From assembly GCA_013416795.1 (NCBI GenBank), contig RQSC01000056.1, forward strand, positions 111,949 to 128,046: DNA of 16,098 bases, written 5' to 3'. This DNA is from Prasinococcaceae sp. CCMP 1430. Taxonomy: Eukaryota > Prasinodermophyta > Palmophyllophyceae > Prasinococcales > Prasinococcaceae. The notes below the pieces were generated by a model. It made no database searches, was not told where the DNA came from, and saw nothing but the letters and a program-made list of their open reading frames with translations. Shown in pieces: positions 1-6,592 of this stretch. The stretch's first letter is position 1. Each line of letters starts with the position of its first letter. Position numbers and translations under genes: made by a program.

Positions 1-81
1 CGTGCGGCCTGCGCGCGCGACCGTGCGCGCCGCGCTGACGCGCGCTGACACGCGACCACGCACCTGCGCGCGCACGCACAG
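1..81 (+). other. 3' end of an intron (acceptor AG at 80-81)
   Basis: The reading frame of the downstream gene has a stop at 46-48 and no ATG before the first conserved motif, so the gene must be entered from an upstream exon. CACAG at 77-81 is a good acceptor in phase 0. Two CTGAC branch-like motifs lie at 35-39 and 45-49, with the branch A 43 and 33 bases before the AG. This spacing matches the other introns in the window. The donor and upstream exons lie outside the window. Confidence 0.65.
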
Positions 82-1473
82 CTGACGAACGCCGAGCTCG
101 CCGAGGTGGTCAATGGCCGTCTGGGCATGGTAGGCTTCCTGTTCTGCCTCGTGGTGGAACTCGCCTCGCCCAACAACATCGGGGCGCAGCTGCAGGTGAA
201 CGCGCTGTACGTGCTGCTGGAGACCACGGCGCTCGCCACGGCCTCGTACGTGCTGCCCGAGGTCCTGCTCGGCGGCACGCTGCGCGAGAGCCTCACCGCG
301 GCGGGCAAGAAGGCCGTCAACCCCGAGGAGGACGCGCGCGTGGCGCTGCGCTTCCCTGGCGAGTACCGCGCGCTCTTCGATGTTGAGCGCCTCAACGGAC
401 GCGCGGCGATGGTGGGCTTTACGGCCGCGGTGCTCGCCGAGACGCTGCGCGGCGGCGACGTCGAGTACCTGCGCCTGCTGTCCGCCGGCGGCTACGAGGA
501 CCTGCTCGGGTTCAAGGACGCGCTGCTGGCGAACCACGCCAGCTTCGTGGAGGACGCCTACCTGTTCTTGCTCACCGGCACCACCTTCTTCGCCATGGGG
601 CAGCTGGTGGGCGTGCAGCGCAAGAGCCGCTCGCTGGGCGCCAGCGTGCACACGTGGACGGGCGCGCTGCAGTTCGTGGCTTGCCTGTACCCCGTCTACC
701 TCGAGCGCGTGGAGCGCGCGGTGCCCGGGTGGGAGTGGCAGTGGGTGGCGCTCGCGCTGGCGATGGCCAACTGCCTGACGGTGGGGCCGCTCATGAAGTA
801 CTACAAGGGGCCCAAGGTGTACGGCGTGCTCTTCCAGCTCGGCTACGACTTCGTGATCTCCTTCCAGGGCATCCAGCTGATCGCGTGGTCCAACCTGCCG
901 GACTCGCCGGATTGGATGTACTGGGCGGTGATGCCCTTCTGGTACTGGAGCGTGCAGAAGCTGCTCACGAGCGCGAAGTACATCGCGGCGCTCGCGCCGC
1001 CGGCGAAGGTGCCGGCGGCGCTGGGGGGGTTCGCGGAGCGCTCGCGCGCGCAGCTGGTGGGCATCAAACCCGACGCGCCCACGCTGGCGTACACGGGGCT
1101 CAACACCGCCGCCGCGCTCTTCGACAACGCGTGGATGGCGCTGTTCACGCTCAAGGGGGCGGAGGGCTTCTGGGCGTTCTCCAACGAGTTCGCGCCCAAC
1201 GACGCCGAGCTCTCCCTCATAAAACCCGCGGTCGGCAGCCTGACCGTCACCGTGGTGGTCTTCCTCGGCACGCTCGCCGCGCGCCGAAAGATCCCCGAAA
1301 ACCTCGCGGGCGGCCTCAACGTCGTGCTCGGCTCGGTCGGGCCGTGGCTCATCCTGTTCTGGCACAAGCTGGTGGCGCCGGAGGAGGCGTGGTTCCCGCA
1401 GTTCCAGAACTACGGCTGGGACAGCTGCAGCGCCGTGCTCGCGCGCCTCTCGGACCACTGCACCACCTACTAG
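82..1473 (+). CDS. LHC/ELIP-like two-motif protein fused to a polytopic membrane domain (5' partial)
   Basis: 463 codons are visible, ending in TAG; upstream exons, and any plastid transit peptide, are missing. Residue 1 here is the codon at 82. Two chlorophyll-binding-helix motifs are clear: E8-x-x-N11-G12-R13-x-x-M16-x-G-F and E102-x-L-N105-G106-R107-x-x-M110-x-G-F. In LHC, ELIP and SEP proteins the E, N and R of this motif ligate chlorophyll or pair helices in the thylakoid membrane. Each is followed by a hydrophobic helix, with a third hydrophobic segment at about 39-59. From about residue 159 to 428 there are roughly six to eight more hydrophobic segments rich in W, Y and G, with short basic loops (QRKSR, KYYKGPK, AARRK). 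I do not recognise this second domain. Usual ELIP/OHP/SEP/LHC proteins are about 100-250 residues with one to four helices, so this one is unusually long. It is inferred to be thylakoid-located and involved in pigment or photosystem handling. An annotated GTG at 106 would cut motif 1 and is not the real start. Confidence 0.8.
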   Translation: MTNAELAEVVNGRLGMVGFLFCLVVELASPNNIGAQLQVNALYVLLETTALATASYVLPEVLLGGTLRESLTAAGKKAVNPEEDARVALRFPGEYRALFDVERLNGRAAMVGFTAAVLAETLRGGDVEYLRLLSAGGYEDLLGFKDALLANHASFVEDAYLFLLTGTTFFAMGQLVGVQRKSRSLGASVHTWTGALQFVACLYPVYLERVERAVPGWEWQWVALALAMANCLTVGPLMKYYKGPKVYGVLFQLGYDFVISFQGIQLIAWSNLPDSPDWMYWAVMPFWYWSVQKLLTSAKYIAALAPPAKVPAALGGFAERSRAQLVGIKPDAPTLAYTGLNTAAALFDNAWMALFTLKGAEGFWAFSNEFAPNDAELSLIKPAVGSLTVTVVVFLGTLAARRKIPENLAGGLNVVLGSVGPWLILFWHKLVAPEEAWFPQFQNYGWDSCSAVLARLSDHCTTY

Positions 1474-1711
1474 AGGGGTCTCGGCACGGTGATAATAGAT
1501 GGCTCGCGGGAGAGGGCGGGGTCGGGTTGTGAATGGACGCTACGAGGGCGCCAGCGCCTGCACAGCAGCAGTGCGCCAGCCAGCCAGGGTTAATAATAGG
1601 CACGTGGAGGTATTAAAAAAAAAATAGAGATGCGACACGCGGCCGACGGAGCTTGCGCGACGGAGGCAGCGCGCGGAGCCAAGGGCGGCGCTAATGAGCG
1701 CCGGCAGCATC
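1474..1711. other. Intergenic 3' region between convergent genes
   Basis: No coding signal is visible on either strand in the 238 bases between the stop of the LHC-like gene (+) and the stop of the MBL-fold gene (-). It holds two AATAAT-like or ATAATAG stretches (about 1490 and 1590) and an A10 run at 1615-1624, which lower the local GC content. These could serve 3'-end formation, but no canonical AATAAA was seen. Confidence 0.5.
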
Positions 1712-3046
1712 TCATCGCGCCGGCTGGGTTCCCGGATGCGCGAGCGCCGCCTCCTCCTCCACCGACAGGGGCGCCTGTGCGCGCGCGCGCGGCACGCGCC
1801 GAGGTCAGCGAGCGCGCGCTTCGTTCCGCAGTCGAGGTGAACCCTCGCGAGCAGCGTAGCCGGCGCTTCGCGAGCAGCGGCGCCGCACACGCGCGCCTGC
1901 GCGCGCTGTCGAACATACCGTGTGGTGCACGTCGCCGAAGTTGAGGTCGAAGCCTTCGAGTGCGAGGCCATCGTGCGCGAGCTGGACGTCGAGGCCTCCG
2001 TTGGCCTCGCCCCACTGGCGCAGCTCCTCGTTGACGGTGTCCTGGTCGAAATCGTGCGTCATCCCAACGCACAGCGCTCGGCGCGGCGACAGCATCCTCA
2101 CGCACTCGAGCGTCTGCGGCAGATTGAAGTGCGTGTTGTGCGGCCTCTCGTAGAAGAGCGCGTCGACTATGAGCAGCTCGATGCCCTGGTCGCACAGCTC
2201 GTGGATGAGGGCCTCGGTCTGCGGCGGCAACTCGGAGATGTCGCTGAGGTACACCACGCGGCAGCCGGGGGCGCCGAAGAGGAAGCCCAGGCAGACGTAG
2301 TCCGCGCCGTGCCACACGGGCAGGGGGATCATCGTCAGTCCCGGCACGGGCTCGAACGGTCGCGCCCCGCCCCCGATGGGCGCGCCCATGGTTCGGAACT
2401 CGAGCTGGGCCACCCGCCGCTTGACGTCAGACTTGGCGTTGGCCTCCTGCCCCTGGGGGCAAAGGTACGGGAACGCGCGCGACACGGTGCCCATCGTATG
2501 TTCGCTCCCCCACACCGTCGTAGGGCTAACGAGCTCGGCCTGCTTGGCGTAGTCCTGCATCTTCACTGTCCTTTGCATCAGGCGGACGTCGTCCAGCCCC
2601 ATCATGGCGTCTGCATGCTCATGGGTGAGCACGACTGCGTCGAGGCGGTCGACGCCGTGCTCGGGATACCACCTCAGCATTGACTCGCGGAAGGTTTTGC
2701 AGCAGTCGATTTGCACCACGCGGCGGCTCGGCTCGGCGATCGTGCCGACCCCCTCGCCGTTGGCGTTGCCGGCGTCCTCCCCCTCGTCCCCCTCCACGAG
2801 CAGCAGCAGGCTCGGGTTGCACCTGTAGTTCTTCGCGAACCGCGGGTCGACGCCGGCGCAACTCAGACACACAAGGCACCCGCCCATGTCGCCGTTTCCG
2901 TTGCCGCCGCCGCCTCGGCGCACGTACGGCGCAAGCCCCTGGCGCGCACCGTGGCGCGGCGGCGTGCGCGCGCCCACCAGGCACAGCGGATTGGGCACAC
3001 CGCTGCTCGAGCCAGTGCCGAGAAAGACCAGTTTCGACGACGCCAT
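1712..3046 (-). CDS. PhnP-like metallo-beta-lactamase-fold hydrolase
   Basis: The proposed model is exon 1 3046-1919 (376 codons) plus exon 2 1774-1712 (20 codons and TGA), giving 396 residues. The ATG at 3044-3046 opens directly on the family N-terminus VFLGTGSSSGVP. Further ATG-initiated or open sequence upstream is low-complexity promoter DNA. Seen motifs are a C57-x-x-C60-x-x-C63 cluster, the metal-binding T-H142-E-H144-A-D146, W-H246-G, YLSD269, IVD295, H303-N-T-H306-F and TH331. These are the ordered metal and active-site motifs of the PhnP-like branch of the MBL superfamily. PhnP itself is a cyclic phosphodiesterase, and plants and fungi carry uncharacterised homologues. Two metal ions and phosphodiester hydrolysis are inferred; the substrate is unknown. 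No clear targeting signal precedes the domain. If the intron is not removed, the frame continues to a TGA at 1805 with an arginine-rich 37-residue tail, so the C-terminus is uncertain while the core is secure. Confidence 0.85.
1775..1918 (-). other. Predicted intron near the 3' end of the MBL-fold gene
   Basis: On the minus strand a GTATGT donor begins at 1918 exactly at a codon boundary. An acceptor GCACAG ends at 1775, also in phase 0. CTGAC at 1808-1804 puts the branch A 30 bases before the acceptor. Removal (144 bases) replaces an arginine-rich read-through tail by a 20-codon acidic/neutral tail ending in TGA at 1714-1712. The length and motifs match the PhoD and TOR introns. Splicing is inferred, not observed. 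Confidence 0.55.
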
Positions 3047-3229
3047 CGCGCCTCCGCGAGGGCAGGCTGGAGACCCGCGCGGCGCCCGCCCGCAGGCGCC
3101 ACCCGACCGTCCTCCGACGCCGCTCCCTCTTCGCCCCCGCCAGTCAGCTGTCGACGGGGCGGGGGTTGGCGGGTGGGGGTGGGGTGGGGGAGCGGCGCCC
3201 CGCCGGCACCGGGCGCCGGCGCCGCGCGA
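3047..3229. promoter_or_regulatory. Promoter/5' region of the MBL-fold gene with a G-quadruplex-prone tract
   Basis: This non-coding-looking, C/G-rich stretch lies directly upstream of the MBL-fold start. On the plus strand, G runs at 3156-3159, 3161-3165, 3171-3173, 3175-3179, 3181-3184 and 3186-3190 are separated by one to five bases, a strong G-quadruplex pattern. No TATA box is visible. If the base at 3230 hides a gap, the upstream limit of the promoter is unknown. Confidence 0.4.
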
Positions 3230-3230
3230 N
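3230..3230. other. Undetermined base, possible collapsed assembly gap
   Basis: This is the only N in the window. Sequence to its left is promoter-like (G-quadruplex tract). Immediately to its right an acidic coding-like frame starts with no initiation codon. The abrupt change suggests a scaffold join or unresolved tract rather than one ambiguous call. Confidence 0.5.
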
Positions 3231-3509
3231 TCCGGCTCCGAGGACGACATCGAGGACGACGACTACGACTTCGACTTGGGCGGCTCGGCGCGTCAGCGCG
3301 CGAAGAAGGCCAGCCGGCTGTCGCGCGGCTTTGACGCGGCGCCCGACGCCATCGTGCTCGACGAGGGCGACGATGACGCGTACGCGTTCGCAGGCGCCGA
3401 CGGCGGTGTCGCGGGCGCGCTCGGCTACGGCTTCGGCGCCTCGGCGTACGGCGCGCTCGGTGCGTACGGCGACGAGCCCGAGGCCCTCCGTGCCCTGCCA
3501 GAGGGCTGA
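3231..3509 (+). CDS. Orphan acidic C-terminal coding fragment (5' missing)
   Basis: An open frame of 92 codons runs from just after the N to TGA at 3507-3509. It starts with an acidic cluster (SGSEDDIEDDDYDFDLGG), has a basic patch (RQRAKKASRLSRG), a second acidic patch (LDEGDDDAYAF), then a G/A/Y-rich tail (GALGYGFGASAYGALGAYG) and a short acidic end. The D/E codons are almost all GAC and GAG, like real genes here. No ATG or convincing acceptor precedes it; the same frame to the left of the N reads antisense through the MBL gene. I do not recognise the family. It resembles a disordered C-terminus of a larger, perhaps nuclear, protein whose body is lost at the N. It could also be chance open frame in GC-rich DNA. 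Confidence 0.45.
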   Translation, partial: SGSEDDIEDDDYDFDLGGSARQRAKKASRLSRGFDAAPDAIVLDEGDDDAYAFAGADGGVAGALGYGFGASAYGALGAYGDEPEALRALPEG

Positions 3510-3718
3510 CCTGTTGGGGCCAGGGCGCGCGCGGGACGGCGGGCGGGCGCCGGGGCGCCCAGGCGCCTGGCAGGCGGCCGGCGCCGGCGCCTCCTGCCCA
3601 ACACCAATTTGAACTGCACCGCGCGGGGAGCTCTGCCGTTACTAACCGCCGCGGCCGACAGGGGGGGCGCGCGCGCCAAGCCGCAGGGCTCTGAAGAGGC
3701 ACGATTTGTGCTGTCGCC
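3510..3718. promoter_or_regulatory. Intergenic and presumed 5' region of the PhoD-like gene
   Basis: There is no gene in these 209 bases. They contain a cluster of GC palindromes (3545-3590). A perfect TACTAAC lies at 3640-3646 with an AG at 3685-3686, 40 bases past the branch A, so a 5'-UTR intron ending there is possible. An in-frame TGA at 3692-3694 shows that coding of the next gene starts downstream of it. No TATA box is obvious. Confidence 0.35.
3545..3570. repeat. Nested GC inverted repeats
   Basis: GGGCGCC (3545-3551) and GGCGCCC (3554-3560) form a perfect 7-bp stem with a two-base spacer. They overlap a 12-bp perfect palindrome CCAGGCGCCTGG at 3559-3570. More GGCGCC/GCCGGC palindromes follow to 3590. 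The position is between the 3' end of the acidic fragment and the PhoD 5' end. Function is unknown. Confidence 0.6.
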
Positions 3719-5400
3719 ATGTGCATGGTGCTGCACGCCCCCACCGCTCCCCGAGTCGGGCTGGAATCGATCCTGCTGGCCGTGGCGGGGCTCTGCTGCA
3801 TGCACTCATCGCCGGCACTCGCATCGCAAGCTGGATGCCATGCAGGCAACGGGCTCAAGACTGGCTACATCTCCGCGAGTGCTGCCTCTGTGTGGTCGCG
3901 CCTCACGCTGGCGCCCGAAGCTAACTGGGCGGGCACGCCGTGGCTAAAACACGAACCGCCGGCACTTTGCGCTCTGAGCGCGGGGTGTGCAGCAGAGGCG
4001 CAAATGCCGGAGGTACGGCGCGGCGCTGCCAATCTACGTAGTAGTAGCCAGGCCACAGACAAAATTTCACCATCCCCAGCGCTCACTCACGGCCAGTGCT
4101 GACCTGTGGATTACCCTCCCGTCGATTCGACGTCGATCCTCGCTGCCAGGGCGTTACCGGGGGCCTGGCCGCGATGCAGGGTGCGCTACCAGGGCAGGCA
4201 GCGGAGGCTTCAGTCGTTGTGGCCGTCGCATCAAGCGGCGAGATTGCTTTCAGAGGGCCGTGGGTGCAGACGGCGGCGGCGACAGACTACACCGTGCAAT
4301 GGCGGGCGGTGGGTCTCACGGCCGGCACACGGTACAATGTCACTATATTGTGTCGCGCAGATTCGGCGGCGCCGGTATCAGCGGTGGCTGAAGGGGCGTT
4401 CGTGACAGCCCCCGCACCGAGCTCGGCAGAGCAGGTCCGCTTCTGCGTGCTGTCGTGTCACGAGTTCCCTCTGCGCGACGCGGGCCTGAAGGGTCACCGC
4501 GTGTATGGCAGCATGTCCGCGCTCAATCCGCACTTTGCGGTGCACACCGGCGACATCGAGTACTACGATCGGCCCGAGCCGTTTGCTCTCAGCGAGGACC
4601 TAGCGAGGTTCAAGTGGCAGCGACTCTTCGCGCTCCCGCTGCAGCGAAAGTTCTATTCCTATTTTGGCGTCTACAATCAGAAGGATGACCACGACGTTCT
4701 GAGGGACGATGCTGAGCCCGGCATGATGTATGGATCGCTCACGTACGAGCGTGGTCTCGCGCTTTTCGACGAGGAGCAATTCCCGAGGCGACCAGCTGGC
4801 TCGCCGACGTATCTCACACAGCGCTGGGGAAAGCATCTCCAGGTCTGGTTGCTGGAAAACAGAAACTATCGCCACCGAGCCGCGGGCACGGTGCTCGGCG
4901 ATGAGCAGAAGGCGTGGCTCAAAGAGACGCTGCCTGCCTCAAATGCCACGTTCAAAGTTGTCATCACGCCGACTCCCGTGCTTGGACCTGACCACGACTG
5001 GAAGTCTGACAACTTGGCGAACGGGGCCCCATTCCATGACGAGGCGTGGGAGGTGAAGAAACTGCTGCTACTCACAAACAATACATTTGTGGTGAGCGGG
5101 GATCGGCACTGGCAGTACGCGTCTGTCGACGAGCGCTCGATAGGGAGCGTGTGGGAGTTCGGCACCGGCGCCGCGGCAGACAAACACTCGGCGCCGGCAG
5201 CAGGGTCGAACATGCAATCTGACGGCGTGCGGCGGGCGTTCGTGCGCTGGAAGGGCGGTTTTTTAGAGGTGGAGATAAGCGAGACCCAGGCAAGCGCGTG
5301 CCATGAGACGGCTGGGGACATGTGCGGCGCGGTAGAGGCGCGTTTCACCCATCGCGACGTGGACGGCACGGCGGTGCACACCAAGACCTTCCGGGCGTAG
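3719..5400 (+). CDS. PhoD-like metallophosphatase (alkaline phosphatase D family), secreted
   Basis: The model is exon 1 3719-4012 and exon 2 4150-5400, 514 residues. ATG 3719 has a GCC before it and is the first ATG after an in-frame TGA at 3692. Residues 15-37 form a hydrophobic segment ending ALASQA, a likely signal peptide. Residues 44-75 (GLKTGYISASAASVWSRLTL and onward) match the N-terminal beta-sandwich of PhoD-like proteins, which continues in exon 2 through WRAVGLTAGTRYNV to about 188. The catalytic domain follows: H230-T-G-D233-I-E-Y-Y-D238, K276-D-D-H279-D280, an ENR-x-x-R element at 334-339, and G415-D416-R417-H418. These are the family's metal-ligand motifs. The expected role is hydrolysis of phosphomono- or diesters outside the cell or in the secretory system, hence phosphate scavenging. 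The substrate is inferred. A GTG at 4096 lies inside the intron and is not the start. Confidence 0.88.
4013..4149 (+). other. Predicted intron in the PhoD-like gene
   Basis: Donor GAG|GTACGG at 4013 and acceptor TGCCAG ending at 4149 are both phase 0. CTGAC at 4099-4103 puts the branch A 47 bases before the acceptor, and the 3' part is pyrimidine-rich. The 137-base removal joins two frames that both carry family-typical PhoD sequence, which a single unspliced frame cannot do. The exact donor and acceptor are inferred; a frameshift error is the alternative. Confidence 0.75.
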
Positions 5401-5546
5401 CTACATATTAGGTAATGCGAAGCACACATGTAGTACCTGGCTACTAGCCCGCGCTCGAGCCCGTTCGACTCGGCTAGAGGCGGGCCCGTGGCAGCAGCGG
5501 CCGCGGCATCGCAGCGAGCGCCTGCGAGTGGCTGCCACACTGGCGC

Positions 5547-5566
5547 CGCGTGACGCGAGTCACGCG
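5547..5566. repeat. Perfect 8-bp inverted repeat around TGAC...GTCA
   Basis: CGCGTGAC (5547-5554) and GTCACGCG (5559-5566) are perfect inverted copies separated by GCGA. They could form a hairpin downstream of the PhoD stop. The TGAC/GTCA halves also resemble bZIP-type half-sites. Function is not shown by the sequence. Confidence 0.5.
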
Positions 5567-5828
5567 ACAAAACACGTCGCGGTGCATGCAGCGCCTCGAG
5601 GACTGCCTCCTCACTGGCAAAGGCTGGCCCGGCGGCTGCCAGACTGAAGTGCCAGTGGTGGTGCATCTCCGACGTCTCCATCTCCGTCCCGGCCGTATTC
5701 TGCATGGCAACCTTGCCGACGCGGCATCAGCAAAAACAATGAGGCCAAACCGCGTAGATGCAAATTGACGGCACCCCACATTTTATTTTGCTGTGCGCTT
5801 ACTATCCCGTAATTTTTACTGATTAATG

Positions 5829-5836
5829 TATAAATA
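5829..5836 (+). promoter_or_regulatory. TATA-like box (TATAAATA)
   Basis: TATAAATA sits in the most AT-rich patch of the window, about 760 bases before the first homologous TOR codon. ATGs at 5826 and 5845 lie beside it. It is a candidate core promoter for TOR if transcription starts near 5860; this is inference. Confidence 0.3.
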
Positions 5837-5970
5837 CATGTTAAATGAACTGCGGAAGTGCATTTCAAGTTTTTCTTCCGCAGCGCGCCTCTCGAGGGGC
5901 GGCGGCCGCCGCTACAGCGCGCGCCGGCGGCGCCCCCTCCCCCCTCCCCCGGGCTCCTCCCGCACAACCG

Positions 5971-6081
5971 CAGCATCATCATCATCAGCAGCATCATCAG
6001 CATCATCATCATCACCACCAGCGGCAGCAACGTCAGCAGCGGCAGCAGCAGCGGCATCGCCGCCGCGGCCGCCGCCGCCGC
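5971..6081. repeat. CAT/CAG/CGG-type trinucleotide repeat
   Basis: An imperfect microsatellite drifts from (CAT)n through CAC/CAG and CGGCAG to (CGC)n. It opens homopolymeric frames (His/Gln in one, Ser or Ala in the others), none of which has any other support. It probably lies in the 5' region of TOR. Confidence 0.8.
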
Positions 6082-6119
6082 TTGTCGCGTTCGAAAATTC
6101 GAAAAACGAACCCTGTCAA

Positions 6120-6125
6120 TATAAA
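6120..6125 (+). promoter_or_regulatory. Second TATA-like box (TATAAA)
   Basis: TATAAA occurs just after a tandem TTCGAAAA repeat (6090-6105) and about 470 bases before the first TOR-homologous codon. It is an alternative candidate core promoter for TOR; the evidence is the motif and the AT-rich patch only. Confidence 0.3.
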
Positions 6126-6249
6126 CCGTAATACGACTCGTGTGCTGCACCGAATTCAACACAGTCAAATCGAGACCCACAGAGGCCCACAAGCGCGCTG
6201 CAACCGTAACCCCAAATCCTGAACCCTACACACGTGTATTCCGAACCTC

Positions 6250-6270
6250 AAAAAAAAAGTGTGTGTGTGT
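6250..6270. repeat. A9 followed by (GT)6 microsatellite
   Basis: A run of nine A at 6250-6258 is followed by six GT units at 6259-6270. It lies in the open but ATG-less frame ahead of TOR. Such tracts are typical of UTR or intron, not of the conserved TOR coding region, which supports placing the first TOR-homologous exon further right. Confidence 0.75.
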
Positions 6271-6548
6271 GCGGGAAAACGGCGCCGCCGCCGCCGCGGC
6301 CACTCCCACCCCCCCACACAACGCAGAGGGGAGGGGCAGGGGCGCGTGCGACGTCCCACACGCGCGCCCCGCGCGCCCCTCGGCGGCGGCCTCCCCGAGG
6401 CGCTGCCCCCATATCCCCCCCCCATCCCCCCCCCGTCGCTCTCCTCCCCTGTCCCCCTTGCGCGCGTCTGACCCCCAAGCCCGTGCTGCCCTCGCTCCCG
6501 CGCGCGACGACCCCCGCCCGGGCCACGCCACTCCCGCCCGCCGCTTCC

Positions 6549-6592
6549 CTAACTCCCCAACCCCTTCCCTGCCCGCGCGCACCGCGCAACAG
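6549..6592 (+). other. Predicted branch point and acceptor of a 5' TOR intron
   Basis: CTAAC at 6549-6553 is followed by a C/T-rich stretch and an acceptor CAACAG ending at 6592, with the branch A 40 bases before the AG. Homology to plant TOR N-termini starts right after it (LLGELC). The acceptor is in phase 0. Upstream in the same frame there is low-complexity sequence and no ATG. The donor was not identified with confidence. Confidence 0.55.

Larger units (their letters stand above)
5401..6592. other. Long intergenic/5' region before TOR
   Basis: I see no convincing gene on either strand. GC content falls, especially at 5770-5860 and 6100-6260. The region holds an 8-bp hairpin (5547-5566), TATA-like boxes (5829 and 6120), a CAT/CAG/CGG microsatellite (5971-6081), a tandem TTCGAAAA pair (6090-6105), an A9/(GT)6 tract (6250-6270) and C-rich runs (6300-6480). 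The TOR frame is open back to a TAA at 6122-6124 but has no ATG here. The first TOR exon, or its 5'-UTR and intron, probably lies within this stretch. Confidence 0.5.

Noticed and set aside
654-1532. Plus-strand 292-codon frame overlapping the LHC-like gene
   Set aside because: It is a shifted-frame shadow rich in G/A/R with no motifs, while the overlapping frame carries two conserved LHC motifs.
2863-3858. Minus-strand open frame of 331 codons across the N and the PhoD 5' region
   Set aside because: It is Arg/Pro-rich, spans the promoter and opposite-strand coding, and has no recognisable domain.
4096-4149. GTG at 4096 as start of the PhoD-like protein
   Set aside because: GTG is not a normal eukaryotic start, it lies inside the predicted intron, and the conserved N-terminal PhoD motif lies upstream in another frame.
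5395-5480. tRNA-like T-loop (GTTCGACTC near 5461)
   Set aside because: The flanking bases do not form a proper T stem, and no A-box or acceptor stem is present.
5845-6222. His/Gln-rich 125-codon frame from ATG 5845
   Set aside because: It is produced by the CAT/CAG repeat, has no other coding support, and overlaps equally open frames in the other two phases. It could include a TOR 5' exon, but no matching donor was found.
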